A stretch of DNA of 64,000 bases. Source: Bacteroides fragilis. Its GTDB lineage: Bacteria > Bacteroidota > Bacteroidia > Bacteroidales > Bacteroidaceae. Where the stretch lies: the NCBI RefSeq assembly GCF_019583405.1, contig NZ_SZUU01000001.1, forward strand, positions 372,001 to 436,000. Direction: 5' to 3'. Below, in pieces: positions 1-9,115 of the stretch; positions within the stretch are counted from its first letter, which is position 1, and every line of letters starts with the position of its first letter. Below the pieces are notes generated by a model, which saw only the letters and a list, made by a program, of their open reading frames with translations, had not been told where the DNA came from and did not search any database. The translations under genes and the position numbers were made by a program.

Positions 1-1
1 T

Positions 2-1156
2 TTGTTTATTATTGGAGGTGTATTGCCGGGAAAAGTTTTCTCTTCAATTCCGGTAACGCAGGTTTTCCATCATTACACTAAAGGGAATATGGGTTGGAAG
101 CGGACACTTCTATTTATAGAATTTGCAGGAGTAGCTTTTATTTTTGGATTGATGTGTGTGACTTTTTTTCAGTTCCATTATATTACAAATAGAGATATGG
201 GGTATCGACCGGAACGTATAGCATCTTGTTGGCATAAGTTTGCTGAGCCGGATAATGCACGTAATAATTTGAAATCGTTGCCTTATGTAGAAGGGGTAGC
301 CACTGCTGAGGGAGGTATGATGTGGCTTGGGAACCGACAGGTGACTGATGAGAACGGGAATGCTCTTTTTACTCCCCGTTGCGGTATATTTGACAGGGAT
401 TTTGTCCCGCTTATGGGGCTTCGGCTTAAGGCCGGACAAAACCTCACTGGTGAAAGGCAGTTTCTGGTCAATCAACCCTATGTAGAAAAGATGGGTTGGA
501 CGAGTAGTGGCGTTGGTGAAATAATTCCTAATCGAGGAACGGTGGTAGGAGTACTCGCTCCTTTCTGTTTTGGTACGCTCCCACCTGACTATGAACCCAT
601 AGAAATTGAATGGGGGACTAATTTAGTGAATATGCATGTGCGTCTTAAAGAACCTTTTGCTGATAATCTGCGTATGTTGAATAATGAAATGAAAAAGATA
701 TATCCACAAGAAGAAATAGAGTTCACCTCTTTGGAGCGGGATTTGGAAAGGGGATATCGTCCCACAATGATATTCCGTGATACTACTATATTGGCATTTA
801 TAACGATTCTGTTTATCACTTTGATGGGATTGATCGGGTATACGAATGATGAAGTTCGCAGACGTGGTAAAGAGATAGCTATTCGTAAGATAAATGGCGC
901 CGAAGTAAGTTCTGTTTTGCTTTTGTTATCTAAAGATATCTTCTGGGTAGCTATTCCTTCAATTGCTATCGGTACATATGGAGCTTACTTGGTGAGTCAA
1001 ATATGGATAAGCCAATTTCGGGATACGGTATGTATAAGTATAGGCTGGTATGTAGCAATAGCTATTTGCCTATTGGCTTTTATCATTATATGCATTATTT
1101 GGAAATCCTGGCATATCGCCAATGAAAATCCGGTGAATAGTATTAAGAGTGAATAA
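2..1156 (+). CDS. ABC transporter permease, FtsX/MacB type (5' truncated by window edge)
   Basis: C-terminal part of an inner-membrane FtsX-like permease; the reading frame is open to the window edge, so the true start lies upstream. Visible are a transmembrane segment near residues 37-57, a periplasmic MacB-like domain, then the typical C-terminal block of three membrane helices with the conserved GYTNDEVRRRGKEIAIRKIN segment. It ends NENPVNSIKSE, the same ending as the complete permease at 1858-4167, so the two are tandem paralogues. An ATPase gene follows 15 bp downstream, so the three genes form an operon. MacB/FtsX systems move substrates such as peptides or lipoproteins rather than nutrients; the substrate here is unknown. 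Family call is firm, function is inferred. Confidence 0.9.
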   Translation: MFIIGGVLPGKVFSSIPVTQVFHHYTKGNMGWKRTLLFIEFAGVAFIFGLMCVTFFQFHYITNRDMGYRPERIASCWHKFAEPDNARNNLKSLPYVEGVATAEGGMMWLGNRQVTDENGNALFTPRCGIFDRDFVPLMGLRLKAGQNLTGERQFLVNQPYVEKMGWTSSGVGEIIPNRGTVVGVLAPFCFGTLPPDYEPIEIEWGTNLVNMHVRLKEPFADNLRMLNNEMKKIYPQEEIEFTSLERDLERGYRPTMIFRDTTILAFITILFITLMGLIGYTNDEVRRRGKEIAIRKINGAEVSSVLLLLSKDIFWVAIPSIAIGTYGAYLVSQIWISQFRDTVCISIGWYVAIAICLLAFIIICIIWKSWHIANENPVNSIKSE

Positions 1157-1171
1157 CAAATAAAATAAATT

Positions 1172-1846
1172 ATGATACAGATTAATGACATTAGTAAAGT
1201 CTTTTGTACTTCTGAAGTAGAAACCGTAGCGTTAAACCATGTGAGCCTGGATATAGAGGAGGGCGAGTTTGTTGCCATTATGGGACCTTCCGGTTGCGGC
1301 AAGTCTACGTTGCTCAATATTTTGGGATTACTTGATAACCCGACAGAAGGTTCTTATCAGCTGATGGGCCAGGAGGTAGCCGGTCTTCAGGAGAAGGAGC
1401 GTACACGGGTACGTAAGGGTAAACTGGGCTTTGTTTTCCAGAGTTTCAATTTGATAGATGAACTGAATGTTTACGAAAATGTGGAACTTCCTCTCACTTA
1501 TTTGGGTATAAAATCTTCTGAACGGCGTCAGATGGTAGAAGATATGCTGCGCCGGATGAATATTAGTCATCGTGCCAAGCATTTCCCACAGCAACTCTCC
1601 GGTGGACAACAACAACGCGTGGCTATAGCCCGTGCAGTTGTGACTAACCCGAAATTGATTCTTGCTGACGAACCGACGGGTAACCTTGATTCCAAGAATG
1701 GTGCGGAGGTAATGAATCTGTTGACCGAATTGAATAAAGAGGGAACAACAATTATTATGGTGACCCACTCCCAACATGATGCTTCATTTGCCCATCGCAC
1801 GGTGCATCTGTTTGACGGTAGCGTGGTGGCAAGTGTAAAGGCTTAA
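1172..1846 (+). CDS. ABC transporter ATP-binding protein, MacB/LolD type
   Basis: Cytoplasmic ATPase of 224 residues, the usual size for LolD/MacB-type ATPases. Walker A GPSGCGKST is at about residues 38-46, the signature LSGGQQQR at about 140-147 and Walker B LILADEPTGNLD at about 160-171, with the switch histidine in VTHSQ. The NLDS after Walker B is typical of this clade. It lies between two FtsX-like permeases (15 bp after the first, 11 bp before the second) and presumably energises one or both of them. Substrate unknown. Confidence 0.95.
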   Translation: MIQINDISKVFCTSEVETVALNHVSLDIEEGEFVAIMGPSGCGKSTLLNILGLLDNPTEGSYQLMGQEVAGLQEKERTRVRKGKLGFVFQSFNLIDELNVYENVELPLTYLGIKSSERRQMVEDMLRRMNISHRAKHFPQQLSGGQQQRVAIARAVVTNPKLILADEPTGNLDSKNGAEVMNLLTELNKEGTTIIMVTHSQHDASFAHRTVHLFDGSVVASVKA

Positions 1847-1857
1847 TAAAGATCAAT

Positions 1858-4167
1858 ATGCTAAGACACATATATTATACCATTCGGACCTTAGTCCGTG
1901 GACGCAGTTCAAATGTCATTAAGATTATTTCGTTAACTTTGGGACTGTTTGTCGGACTTCTACTGTTTGCCCGGGTCGCGTTTGAACTGAGTTATGACCA
2001 TTTTTATCCGGAGTCAAGAAACCTGTTTCTGATACAGGCTTCTTACTCCTATGAAGGAAAGCAGGAGAAGCCAAGTCCTTATATTTATGGTGCAATGCCT
2101 GCTGCTATCCGGGAGAACTTTCCTGATGAGGTGGAAGAGGCTACTGTGCTGCGTAATGTTGGTCAGCAAATATTTTTTAAAGGAAACGAACGTTTTGATC
2201 AACAGCAGACTATTTATGCAGACGATCACTTCCTCCCAACTATGGGGGTAGAAGTGTTGAAAGGGAACAAAGCTGATTTAGTGGCTCCCGACGCTATTTT
2301 CATTAATGAATCATTGGCACGACGTGTTTTTGGTGATGCAGACCCTATCGGGCAAACCATGTTATGGGAAAAGAACTATCCAGTCACTGTACGGGGAGTA
2401 TTTGCCGATCAGCCGGAGAATACAGATCTAAAATATGATGTAATCGTATCGTTCGCCACTTTATATAAGCGGATGGGAGAGGATCGTGCCGGTTGGGGAT
2501 ATGATATCAGTTACATGGGGGTGGTTCGTTTCCATAATGATACGGAAGCTCCTGAAAGGGTTGCCGGACGGTTACCGGAAATGCAGAAAAAGTATCTTCC
2601 GCAGGGGAAGGATGGTTTTTCTGAAGAGTATTCTTTTCAACCTATATCTGAGTACCACAGTAGTCAGCCGGAGGTTCGAAAAATGGTGCTTATCATGTCG
2701 GTTCTTGCTTTTGCCATTTTATTGATAGCTGCTTTGAACTATGTATTGATTTCCGTATCGTCCTTGGCACGTCGTGCAAAAGCAGTGGGAGTCCATAAAT
2801 GCAGTGGGGCCAGTGATGGTAACATATTCGGTATGTTTTTATGGGAAACCATGTTTATTATATTGTCTGCACTCGTATTGGTCGGCCTGTTGATTCTGAA
2901 TCTTAGAGAACTGATTCAGGATACGCTGAACGCCTCGGTCGGTGCACTTTTCACTTGGGAGACCTTATGGGTGCCTTTGCTTGTGATAGCAGTTGTTTTC
3001 TTCGTGGCAGGAGTGATACCCGGATATATGTTTTCGTCTATTCCGGTGAGTCAGGTTTTTCGTCGTTATACCGAACGGAAGACAACCTGGAAGCGCCCGT
3101 TACTTTTTGTTCAGTTTGCCGGAGTACCTTTTGTCTTTGGTTTATTGGCAGTCGTATTGCTTCAATACTATAGTGTGATGAATCGTGAGTTGAATTATAA
3201 TCCTGAACGGATAGCTGTTGCGAGGTGTTACTTCAGCGATGACGAAGTTGATAATGCCCGTTCTGATATACGTCGTTTGCCGATGGTAGAAGATGTTGCT
3301 TTTGCCTGGTTTCCTATTTCCGATTACTATAGTGGTTTCAGTGTCTACAACAGTACAGGAAAGTTGCTTTTCGATGCACATACTTCAATGTGCGATTACC
3401 ACTTTTTGTCAATGATGGGAGTTCAGCTTATTGATGGTAAAAATTTTGATTCTCCCAAACAGGCTATTGTAAATGAAGAATTTGTGCGGAAGATGCATTG
3501 GGAAGACAGTGCGGTAGGTAAACAGGTCAATATTGGGACTTCTCTTCCTGTTGTGGGAGTCGCAAAGGATTTTCCGATACGAAGTGCATATACTCCTCAG
3601 GATATAGTGATGTATATCAGCAGTCCCTTTGCTTCCGGAGCTCCCCATGTACGTTTGAAAGAACCATTCGATCAAAATTTGAAAGCTCTCAATCAAAAGA
3701 TGGGAGAACTGTTTACTACGAAGGATATTGTGTTTATCCCTTTGCAGGAAATAATCGATCAGCAATACGAAGCGATTCGTCGTTTCCGCGATTCGGTAAT
3801 CATTGCTTCTATTTCCATCCTGCTGATTACCTTGATGGGACTTTTCGGCTATACTAACGATGAAGTCAGTCGTCGTAGTAAAGAGATTGCGATCCGTAAA
3901 GTGAATGGGGCTGAGGCCGGAGATGTTTTGCAACTTCTTTCAAGAGATATTTTCTGGACAGCCTTGCCTGCTGTACTATTGGGTGCAGCAGTAGCCTGGT
4001 TTGTCGGTGGCAAATGGCTTGAGCAGTTTAGTGATGCCATTGTTCCCAGTGCCTGGTTATACCTCAGCATAGCATTGGTTGTGTTGCTGTTGATTGTTGT
4101 CAGCGTAATGCTGCGGGCATGGAAAGTGGCCAACGAAAATCCGGTGAACAGCATTAAATCTGAGTAA
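1858..4167 (+). CDS. ABC transporter permease, FtsX/MacB type
   Basis: Inner-membrane permease of 769 residues with the double-FtsX layout common in Bacteroidetes: an N-terminal helix (about residues 20-41), a large periplasmic MacB_PCD-like domain, three helices around 275-395, a helix near 420-440, a second periplasmic domain, and a final three-helix block (about 650-760) with GYTNDEVSRRSKEIAIRKVN. It ends NENPVNSIKSE like the upstream partial permease, so the pair arose by duplication. The start 11 bp after the ATPase stop fits one operon. Likely exports or remodels an unknown substrate with the ATPase at 1172-1846. Confidence 0.92.
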   Translation: MLRHIYYTIRTLVRGRSSNVIKIISLTLGLFVGLLLFARVAFELSYDHFYPESRNLFLIQASYSYEGKQEKPSPYIYGAMPAAIRENFPDEVEEATVLRNVGQQIFFKGNERFDQQQTIYADDHFLPTMGVEVLKGNKADLVAPDAIFINESLARRVFGDADPIGQTMLWEKNYPVTVRGVFADQPENTDLKYDVIVSFATLYKRMGEDRAGWGYDISYMGVVRFHNDTEAPERVAGRLPEMQKKYLPQGKDGFSEEYSFQPISEYHSSQPEVRKMVLIMSVLAFAILLIAALNYVLISVSSLARRAKAVGVHKCSGASDGNIFGMFLWETMFIILSALVLVGLLILNLRELIQDTLNASVGALFTWETLWVPLLVIAVVFFVAGVIPGYMFSSIPVSQVFRRYTERKTTWKRPLLFVQFAGVPFVFGLLAVVLLQYYSVMNRELNYNPERIAVARCYFSDDEVDNARSDIRRLPMVEDVAFAWFPISDYYSGFSVYNSTGKLLFDAHTSMCDYHFLSMMGVQLIDGKNFDSPKQAIVNEEFVRKMHWEDSAVGKQVNIGTSLPVVGVAKDFPIRSAYTPQDIVMYISSPFASGAPHVRLKEPFDQNLKALNQKMGELFTTKDIVFIPLQEIIDQQYEAIRRFRDSVIIASISILLITLMGLFGYTNDEVSRRSKEIAIRKVNGAEAGDVLQLLSRDIFWTALPAVLLGAAVAWFVGGKWLEQFSDAIVPSAWLYLSIALVVLLLIVVSVMLRAWKVANENPVNSIKSE

Positions 4168-4183
4168 TGTTTCAAGACTATAG

Positions 4184-4259
4184 GACAGAGGCTCGATTTC
4201 ACTGAAACTGAGCCTCTGTCGTATCTATACCAAGCCTCTGTTTCATAGGGTTAGAGGCT
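4184..4259. terminator. Convergent terminator region with repeated CAGAGGCT half-sites
   Basis: GACAGAGGCTC (4184-4194) pairs perfectly with GAGCCTCTGTC (4210-4220), an 11-bp stem between the convergent permease and MATE genes. A second hairpin, AGCCTCT (4233-4239) with AGAGGCT (4253-4259), overlaps the MATE stop codon. Neither has a strong U-tract, so intrinsic termination is plausible but not certain. Confidence 0.6.
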
Positions 4260-5615
4260 CTGTCCGGATGCTTTCTCTTTTACCTTTTTAATATATACCA
4301 TCAAAATCACTACCGCTGTTATGAAAGCCAATCCGTCAGAGACAGGCATACTGATCCATACTCCCTTTACACCGTATAAAGGGGGAAGCAAAAGTAATCC
4401 CGGAAGCAGGTATACTAACTGGCGTGAGAGTGACAGGAAGATACTGATCTTAGCCATCCCTATACTTTGGAAGAAGTTTGATATAACGATTTGTGCACCT
4501 ACGAACGGGAACATCAGCGTGCAAATGCGTAGTCCGGACGATGCCATGTCAATCAGTTCATCGCTGTCGGTAAAGATAGCCGAAACTGTATGCGGAAAAA
4601 GTTCACAGATAACGAAGCCGCTACTCGTAATCAATACACCGACGATGATACCCAGACGAAGCGTATGTTTCACGCGGTCAATCTTCTGTGCACCATAATT
4701 GTATCCGACGATGGGTTGCATTCCCATTGTTAATCCCATAACTACCATCACATACAGCATCAGCAGGCGGTTAATGATACCGTAGGCACCGATGGCCATA
4801 TCACCACCGTATTTTTGCAAACTATTATTAATGAGGATGACGATGATACATGCCGTGACATTCATGGCGAAGGGAGACATTCCTATAGAGAAAATGCTGC
4901 CGATGATGCGTTTCTTCATCTTCCAGAAGCCCGGCATAAAATGGACGAAACTCTCTTTGTTACGGAAGTGGTTTACTACCCATACCATTCCGATAAACTG
5001 TGACAGGACTGTAGCCATGGCAGCTCCCCGAATTCCCCAACCGAAATGGAAAATGAAAACAGGGGCGATGATAACATTCGCTATAACCGTTACCAATGAT
5101 GTCAGCATTGCCTTTCTCGGATATCCGGTGGCACGCATCACGTTGTTAAGTCCGATCATGGTATAAGTGATGGGAGTTCCCAAAAGAATTACCTGCATAA
5201 AATCGCGGGCATAGGGAAGTGTACCGGTACTGGCACCGAAGAAAAACAATATCGGGTCCAGAAACAGATAAGCCAGTCCGCCGAACAGGACTGCATTCGT
5301 CAGGCAAAGCATTAATGTATTTCCCAGGACATCGGTTGCTCCTTTGATGTCTTTTTGCCCCAGGCGTATGGATGAGATAGTGGAGCCTCCTGCCGAAATC
5401 AGCACACAGAAAGCCACGACCAGATTCATTAGCGGAAAAGTAATGGCCAGTCCAGAGATAGCCATGGGACCGACACCGTGCCCGATGAAAATACTGTCGA
5501 TGATATTATAAAGTGACGTAATAGTCATTCCGATAATGGCCGGGATGGAGTATTGTAACAGAAGTTTGCCAATAGGTTCTGTACCCAGTATACGAGGATC
5601 GGTTTGTTGTGCCAT
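4251..5615 (-). CDS. MATE family efflux transporter
   Basis: Inner-membrane exporter of 454 residues, the normal MATE length, with about twelve hydrophobic helices in two similar halves. The N-terminus (GKLLLQYSIPAIIGMTITSL) and the following segment through SIFIGHGVGPMAISGLAIT are typical of the DinF/NorM-like MATE families. MATE proteins expel cationic drugs or metabolites in exchange for Na+ or H+; the substrate cannot be read from sequence. Single gene, convergent with the ABC operon and divergent from the HAD gene. A -7 box lies at 5647-5654. Confidence 0.93.
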   Translation of the reverse strand: MAQQTDPRILGTEPIGKLLLQYSIPAIIGMTITSLYNIIDSIFIGHGVGPMAISGLAITFPLMNLVVAFCVLISAGGSTISSIRLGQKDIKGATDVLGNTLMLCLTNAVLFGGLAYLFLDPILFFFGASTGTLPYARDFMQVILLGTPITYTMIGLNNVMRATGYPRKAMLTSLVTVIANVIIAPVFIFHFGWGIRGAAMATVLSQFIGMVWVVNHFRNKESFVHFMPGFWKMKKRIIGSIFSIGMSPFAMNVTACIIVILINNSLQKYGGDMAIGAYGIINRLLMLYVMVVMGLTMGMQPIVGYNYGAQKIDRVKHTLRLGIIVGVLITSSGFVICELFPHTVSAIFTDSDELIDMASSGLRICTLMFPFVGAQIVISNFFQSIGMAKISIFLSLSRQLVYLLPGLLLLPPLYGVKGVWISMPVSDGLAFITAVVILMVYIKKVKEKASGQSL

Positions 5616-5646
5616 ATAGTGAAGCGTTACATATTTTTAAGTGCAG

Positions 5647-5654
5647 CAAAGGTA
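5647..5654 (-). promoter_or_regulatory. -7 box for the MATE gene
   Basis: TACCTTTG on the minus strand matches the Bacteroides TAnnTTTG element, 32 bp upstream of the start codon. No clear -33 TTTG was seen. Confidence 0.6.
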
Positions 5655-5722
5655 CAAATAATTTGCCTGATTCGATGATTATTCTGAACTTTGCCCATAG
5701 AGTTTAACAAACAGGTAAAAGA

Positions 5723-6385
5723 ATGTTTATGGATACAACAAAGAAGGCTACGGCATTATTCGATTGTGATGGTGTAATTATCGATACAGAAGGGCAATAT
5801 ACTGTTTTCTGGAATGAAATGGGAGAAAAGTACGTAAACGATGAAAACTTCAGTTCCAAGGTTAAAGGTCAGACGCTGGTACAGATTTATGATAAGTACT
5901 TTACGGGAGAACCGGAAAAACAAAGGGATATAACCGAGGCATTGAATCGTTTTGAAATAGAAATGAGTTATGACTATGTTCCCGGAATAGTTGAGTTTAT
6001 AGCAGATCTGCGTCAGCATGGTGTAAAAATAGCCTTGGTCACCAGTTCCAATACAGCTAAAATGGAGAATGTTTATCGTGCACATCCCGAGTTTAAATCC
6101 CTTTTTGATGAAATATTGACTGCTGAGCGTTTTAAACGTTCTAAGCCCGATCCGGAATGTTTCTTATTGGGAATGACGATTTTCGGTTCCGATTCAAAAG
6201 ATTCCTATGTGTTCGAAGATTCATTTCATGGTTTACAGGCCGGCAGAGCATCCGGTGCCACTGTTGTCGGATTGGCAACTACAAATCCACGCGAAGCTAT
6301 TGCTGATAAGACAGACTATGTGATAGACGATTTTAAAGGAATGACTTACGAAAAGCTGCTGACTATAACTTCACGTTATATCTGA
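5723..6385 (+). CDS. HAD family hydrolase, beta-phosphoglucomutase-like
   Basis: Cytoplasmic phosphatase/phosphomutase-type protein of 220 residues. HAD motif I is FDCDGV (about residues 13-18), motif II VTSSN (near 101-105), motif III the lysine in KRSKPDPE, and motif IV VFEDSFHG. The helical cap is inserted after motif I, as in subfamily I (beta-PGM, phosphoglycolate phosphatase). Substrate not determinable. The start at 5723 (MFMDTTKK) or the Met two codons later are both possible. It precedes the PyrD-like gene by about 70 bp, which has its own -7 box. Confidence 0.88.
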   Translation: MFMDTTKKATALFDCDGVIIDTEGQYTVFWNEMGEKYVNDENFSSKVKGQTLVQIYDKYFTGEPEKQRDITEALNRFEIEMSYDYVPGIVEFIADLRQHGVKIALVTSSNTAKMENVYRAHPEFKSLFDEILTAERFKRSKPDPECFLLGMTIFGSDSKDSYVFEDSFHGLQAGRASGATVVGLATTNPREAIADKTDYVIDDFKGMTYEKLLTITSRYI

Positions 6386-6422
6386 TAAGAAAGATTGAAT
6401 AGTATCTCAGGGAAGAATCCCT

Positions 6423-6430
6423 TAGCTTTG
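6423..6430 (+). promoter_or_regulatory. -7 box for the pyrD-like gene
   Basis: TAGCTTTG fits TAnnTTTG, 26 bp upstream of the start codon at 6457. A small AGGGA/TCCCT hairpin lies immediately upstream. Confidence 0.5.
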
Positions 6431-6456
6431 CATGGTATTTAAAAAGAGAGAAAATC

Positions 6457-7452
6457 ATGTATAAGCAAACGATTCGCCCTGTTTTATTTCTGATGGAACC
6501 CGAAAAGGTACACACCTTGTTGGTTTCCTTCCTCAAATGTTACCGGCATTTGCCATGGTGCAAATGCTGGATACGTCATCTCTATACTTGTTCCGACAAA
6601 CAGTTGATATGGAACCATCTTACTTTCCGAAACCGTATCGGTCTGTCGGCTGGTTTTGATAAAGGTGCCGAGGTTTTTGATGAATTGGCCGATTATGGTT
6701 TCGGATTTATTGAAGTAGGTACTGTCACTCCTGATGCTCAGGACGGAAATCCCCGTCCCCGTATTTTTCGCTTACCTAAGTGTGAGTCCTTAATTTCCCG
6801 TACAGGTTTCAATAATCCAGGGTTGGATGTTATTAAACGTCGTCTTGAACAGAAACGCAGTTCGTATGTTTTAGGTGTAAATATCAATAAGAATCCCTCT
6901 TCGGAAGGAGAACAAGCTGTGGCGGACTTTTTGCGTCTGTACAAGGAGTTACATCCTTATGTAGGTTATTTCACTCTTAATTGGGGATCTGTGGATGTTG
7001 CTCTGATGAAACAGGTACTCCAGGTGTTGGCAGCTTTTCGTGTGGAGCAGAACATACATGTTCCATTGCTACTCAAACTTCCTGCCGATATAACTGAAAA
7101 AGGAATGGATGATGTGATCGACTGCACTCGTCAGTACCGGGTAGATGGAGTAATAGCTACCGGACCTACCATGGAGCGTACCTGTTTAAAAGGTTATTCA
7201 CCTGTACAGTTGCAGAAGATTGGAACCGGTGGAATCAGTGGACGTGGGATAGGAGAGAAGTCATTAAAAGCAGTCAGCTATTTGCGTGCCCATGCCGGAA
7301 AAAGCCTTTTGATAGTAGGAGCTGGCGGAATTATTACTCCCCCCGATGCTCGTCGAATGTTGGATGCAGGGGCTAATCTGATACAAATCTATTCTTCGTT
7401 TATTTACGAAGGGCCGGGCATAGTGAAAAAGATGATTCAGGAAATTAAATAA
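6457..7452 (+). CDS. pyrD: Dihydroorotate dehydrogenase (class 2)-like flavoprotein, altered orotate site
   Basis: FMN-dependent TIM-barrel protein of 331 residues with the class-2 (quinone-linked) layout: a short N-terminal membrane-associated helix region, GLSAGFDKGAE, GFIEVGTVTP, GVNINKNP, LLLKLPAD, TGGISGR and GGIITPPDA. Catalytic Ser is kept (S178), as are N175, K207 and the FNN pair. However, the E. coli NxSSPNT loop reads NWGSVDV here, replacing the orotate-binding Asn with Asp, and ATNTT reads ATGPT, losing a second orotate Asn. It may therefore be a divergent DHODH or act on another substrate. It is 14 bp upstream of the hydrolase at 7467 and likely co-transcribed with it. The symbol follows the family. 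Confidence 0.8.
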   Translation: MYKQTIRPVLFLMEPEKVHTLLVSFLKCYRHLPWCKCWIRHLYTCSDKQLIWNHLTFRNRIGLSAGFDKGAEVFDELADYGFGFIEVGTVTPDAQDGNPRPRIFRLPKCESLISRTGFNNPGLDVIKRRLEQKRSSYVLGVNINKNPSSEGEQAVADFLRLYKELHPYVGYFTLNWGSVDVALMKQVLQVLAAFRVEQNIHVPLLLKLPADITEKGMDDVIDCTRQYRVDGVIATGPTMERTCLKGYSPVQLQKIGTGGISGRGIGEKSLKAVSYLRAHAGKSLLIVGAGGIITPPDARRMLDAGANLIQIYSSFIYEGPGIVKKMIQEIK

Positions 7453-7466
7453 TAAGGAATAAAGTT

Positions 7467-8195
7467 ATGGAACAGAGTTTTATTGAATATTCATTAGGAA
7501 AAAATGCTTCTTCGGCTACTCTTTGGATTTATCCGGCTTGCAGGCCAGTAGGTAAGGCCATTATTATGTGTCCCGGTGGCGGATTCAATCAAGTAGCTTC
7601 AGATCATGAAGGACGTGATTTTGCTGCGTGGTTTAATAATCAGGGCATCATATACGCCGTATTGAATTATCGCATGCCTCACGGTGATGTTGAAGTGATT
7701 CGTGAGGATATTCGTGAAGCGATTCGCCTGATCCGGCATCAGTCGGCAGAGTGGGGAATCCATCAACTGGGTGTTATGGGAGCTTCTATCGGAGGCTATA
7801 TTGCTGCTACTGCCGCTACTCTTTATACCGGGACAGACCGGCCCGACTTTCAGGTATTGCTTTATCCTGTCATCAGCATGAACGACCGGCTGACCCATTT
7901 GCCTTCACGCGGACGTATGTTGGGAGAAACTATTCCGGAAAGTTTGAAAGAGACATTATCTCTTGAGCTTCATGTCACAGCCGATACCCCTCGTACATTT
8001 ATTGTTTTAGCTGAGGATGATCAGGCCGTATCTCCTCTCAACAGTATTGTCTATTATACAGCATTATTGAAACATGGAGTTTCTGCCGGACTGCATATTT
8101 ATCCGGAAGGCGGACATAGCTTCGGATTTCGCGATAGCTTTATATATAAAAAGATATGGACTGATGAACTGCAAAAATGGTTGCTGACCTTTTGA
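7467..8195 (+). CDS. Alpha/beta hydrolase (esterase/BD-FAE-like)
   Basis: Soluble hydrolase of 242 residues without signal peptide. The oxyanion segment is CPGGGFNQV (about residues 35-43), the nucleophile elbow GASIGG carries the Ser (about 110), the acid is probably the Asp in AEDDQAV and the His lies in GGHSFGF near the C-terminus. This resembles acetyl-xylan esterase/BD-FAE-like proteins of Bacteroidetes, many of them uncharacterised. It follows the DHODH-like gene by 14 bp. Substrate unknown; a small acyl ester is likely. Confidence 0.85.
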   Translation: MEQSFIEYSLGKNASSATLWIYPACRPVGKAIIMCPGGGFNQVASDHEGRDFAAWFNNQGIIYAVLNYRMPHGDVEVIREDIREAIRLIRHQSAEWGIHQLGVMGASIGGYIAATAATLYTGTDRPDFQVLLYPVISMNDRLTHLPSRGRMLGETIPESLKETLSLELHVTADTPRTFIVLAEDDQAVSPLNSIVYYTALLKHGVSAGLHIYPEGGHSFGFRDSFIYKKIWTDELQKWLLTF

Positions 8196-8223
8196 TGCGG
8201 ACGCACTAATTTATTTGCTTTTA

Positions 8224-8256
8224 CTTGTATGGTATGAATTAAAAGTTATACCTTTG
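8224..8256 (+). promoter_or_regulatory. panB promoter
   Basis: CTTG at 8224-8227, 21 bp spacing, then TACCTTTG at 8249-8256, matching the Bacteroides -33/-7 pattern. It lies inside the reading frame extending upstream of panB and so supports the internal Met at 8287 as the start. Confidence 0.75.
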
Positions 8257-8286
8257 CGCCCGATTTTTAATTTAAAAAGATTGGAT

Positions 8287-9108
8287 ATGGCTGGTTATAT
8301 ATCAGATGACACAAGAAAAGTGACGACTCATCGCCTGATCGAGATGAAGCAAAGAGGCGAAAAAATATCTATGCTTACTTCGTATGATTATACTATGGCG
8401 CAGATTGTAGATGGTGCCGGTATCGATGTTATCCTTGTAGGAGACTCTGCATCAAATGTGATGGCAGGTAATGTAACTACACTTCCTATTACCCTGGATC
8501 AGATGATTTATCATGGAAAATCGGTTGTGCGCGGTGTGAAGCGTGCAATGGTAGTAGTCGACATGCCTTTTGGCTCTTATCAGGGAAATGAGATGGAAGG
8601 ACTTGCTTCGGCTATCCGTATTATGAAAGAAAGCCATGCCGATGCTTTGAAGCTGGAAGGCGGTGAAGAGATTATCGACACAGTGAAGCGTATCCTGAGT
8701 GCCGGTATTCCGGTGATGGGGCATCTCGGACTGATGCCGCAATCTATTAATAAATATGGTACATACACGGTTCGTGCTAAGGATGATGCTGAAGCTGAGA
8801 AATTGATTCGTGATGCACATCTGCTTGAGGAAGCCGGATGTTTCGGGCTTGTCCTTGAAAAGATTCCTGCAGCATTGGCATCACGTGTCGCAAGTGAACT
8901 GACTATTCCGGTGATCGGTATTGGTGCCGGTGGCGATGTGGACGGACAGGTATTGGTAATTCAAGATATGTTGGGTATGAACAATGGTTTTCGTCCCCGT
9001 TTCCTTCGCCGTTATGCCGACCTTTATACGGTGATGACTGATGCAATCAGCCACTATGTTTCGGACGTAAAGAACTGCGACTTCCCGAACGAGAAAGAAC
9101 AATATTAA
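8287..9108 (+). CDS. panB: 3-methyl-2-oxobutanoate hydroxymethyltransferase
   Basis: Cytoplasmic ketopantoate hydroxymethyltransferase, first step of pantothenate/CoA synthesis, using 5,10-methylene-THF. 273 residues from the chosen Met (MAGYISDD), near the family norm. Conserved segments: [28 protein letters not shown] (metal-binding Asp), [25 protein letters not shown] and [14 protein letters not shown]. The frame is open 24 codons upstream, but that stretch contains the promoter. The MFS gene starts 7 bp after the stop, suggesting co-transcription. Confidence 0.96.
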   Translation: MAGYISDDTRKVTTHRLIEMKQRGEKISMLTSYDYTMAQIVDGAGIDVILVGDSASNVMAGNVTTLPITLDQMIYHGKSVVRGVKRAMVVVDMPFGSYQGNEMEGLASAIRIMKESHADALKLEGGEEIIDTVKRILSAGIPVMGHLGLMPQSINKYGTYTVRAKDDAEAEKLIRDAHLLEEAGCFGLVLEKIPAALASRVASELTIPVIGIGAGGDVDGQVLVIQDMLGMNNGFRPRFLRRYADLYTVMTDAISHYVSDVKNCDFPNEKEQY

Positions 9109-9115
9109 TTGTCGT

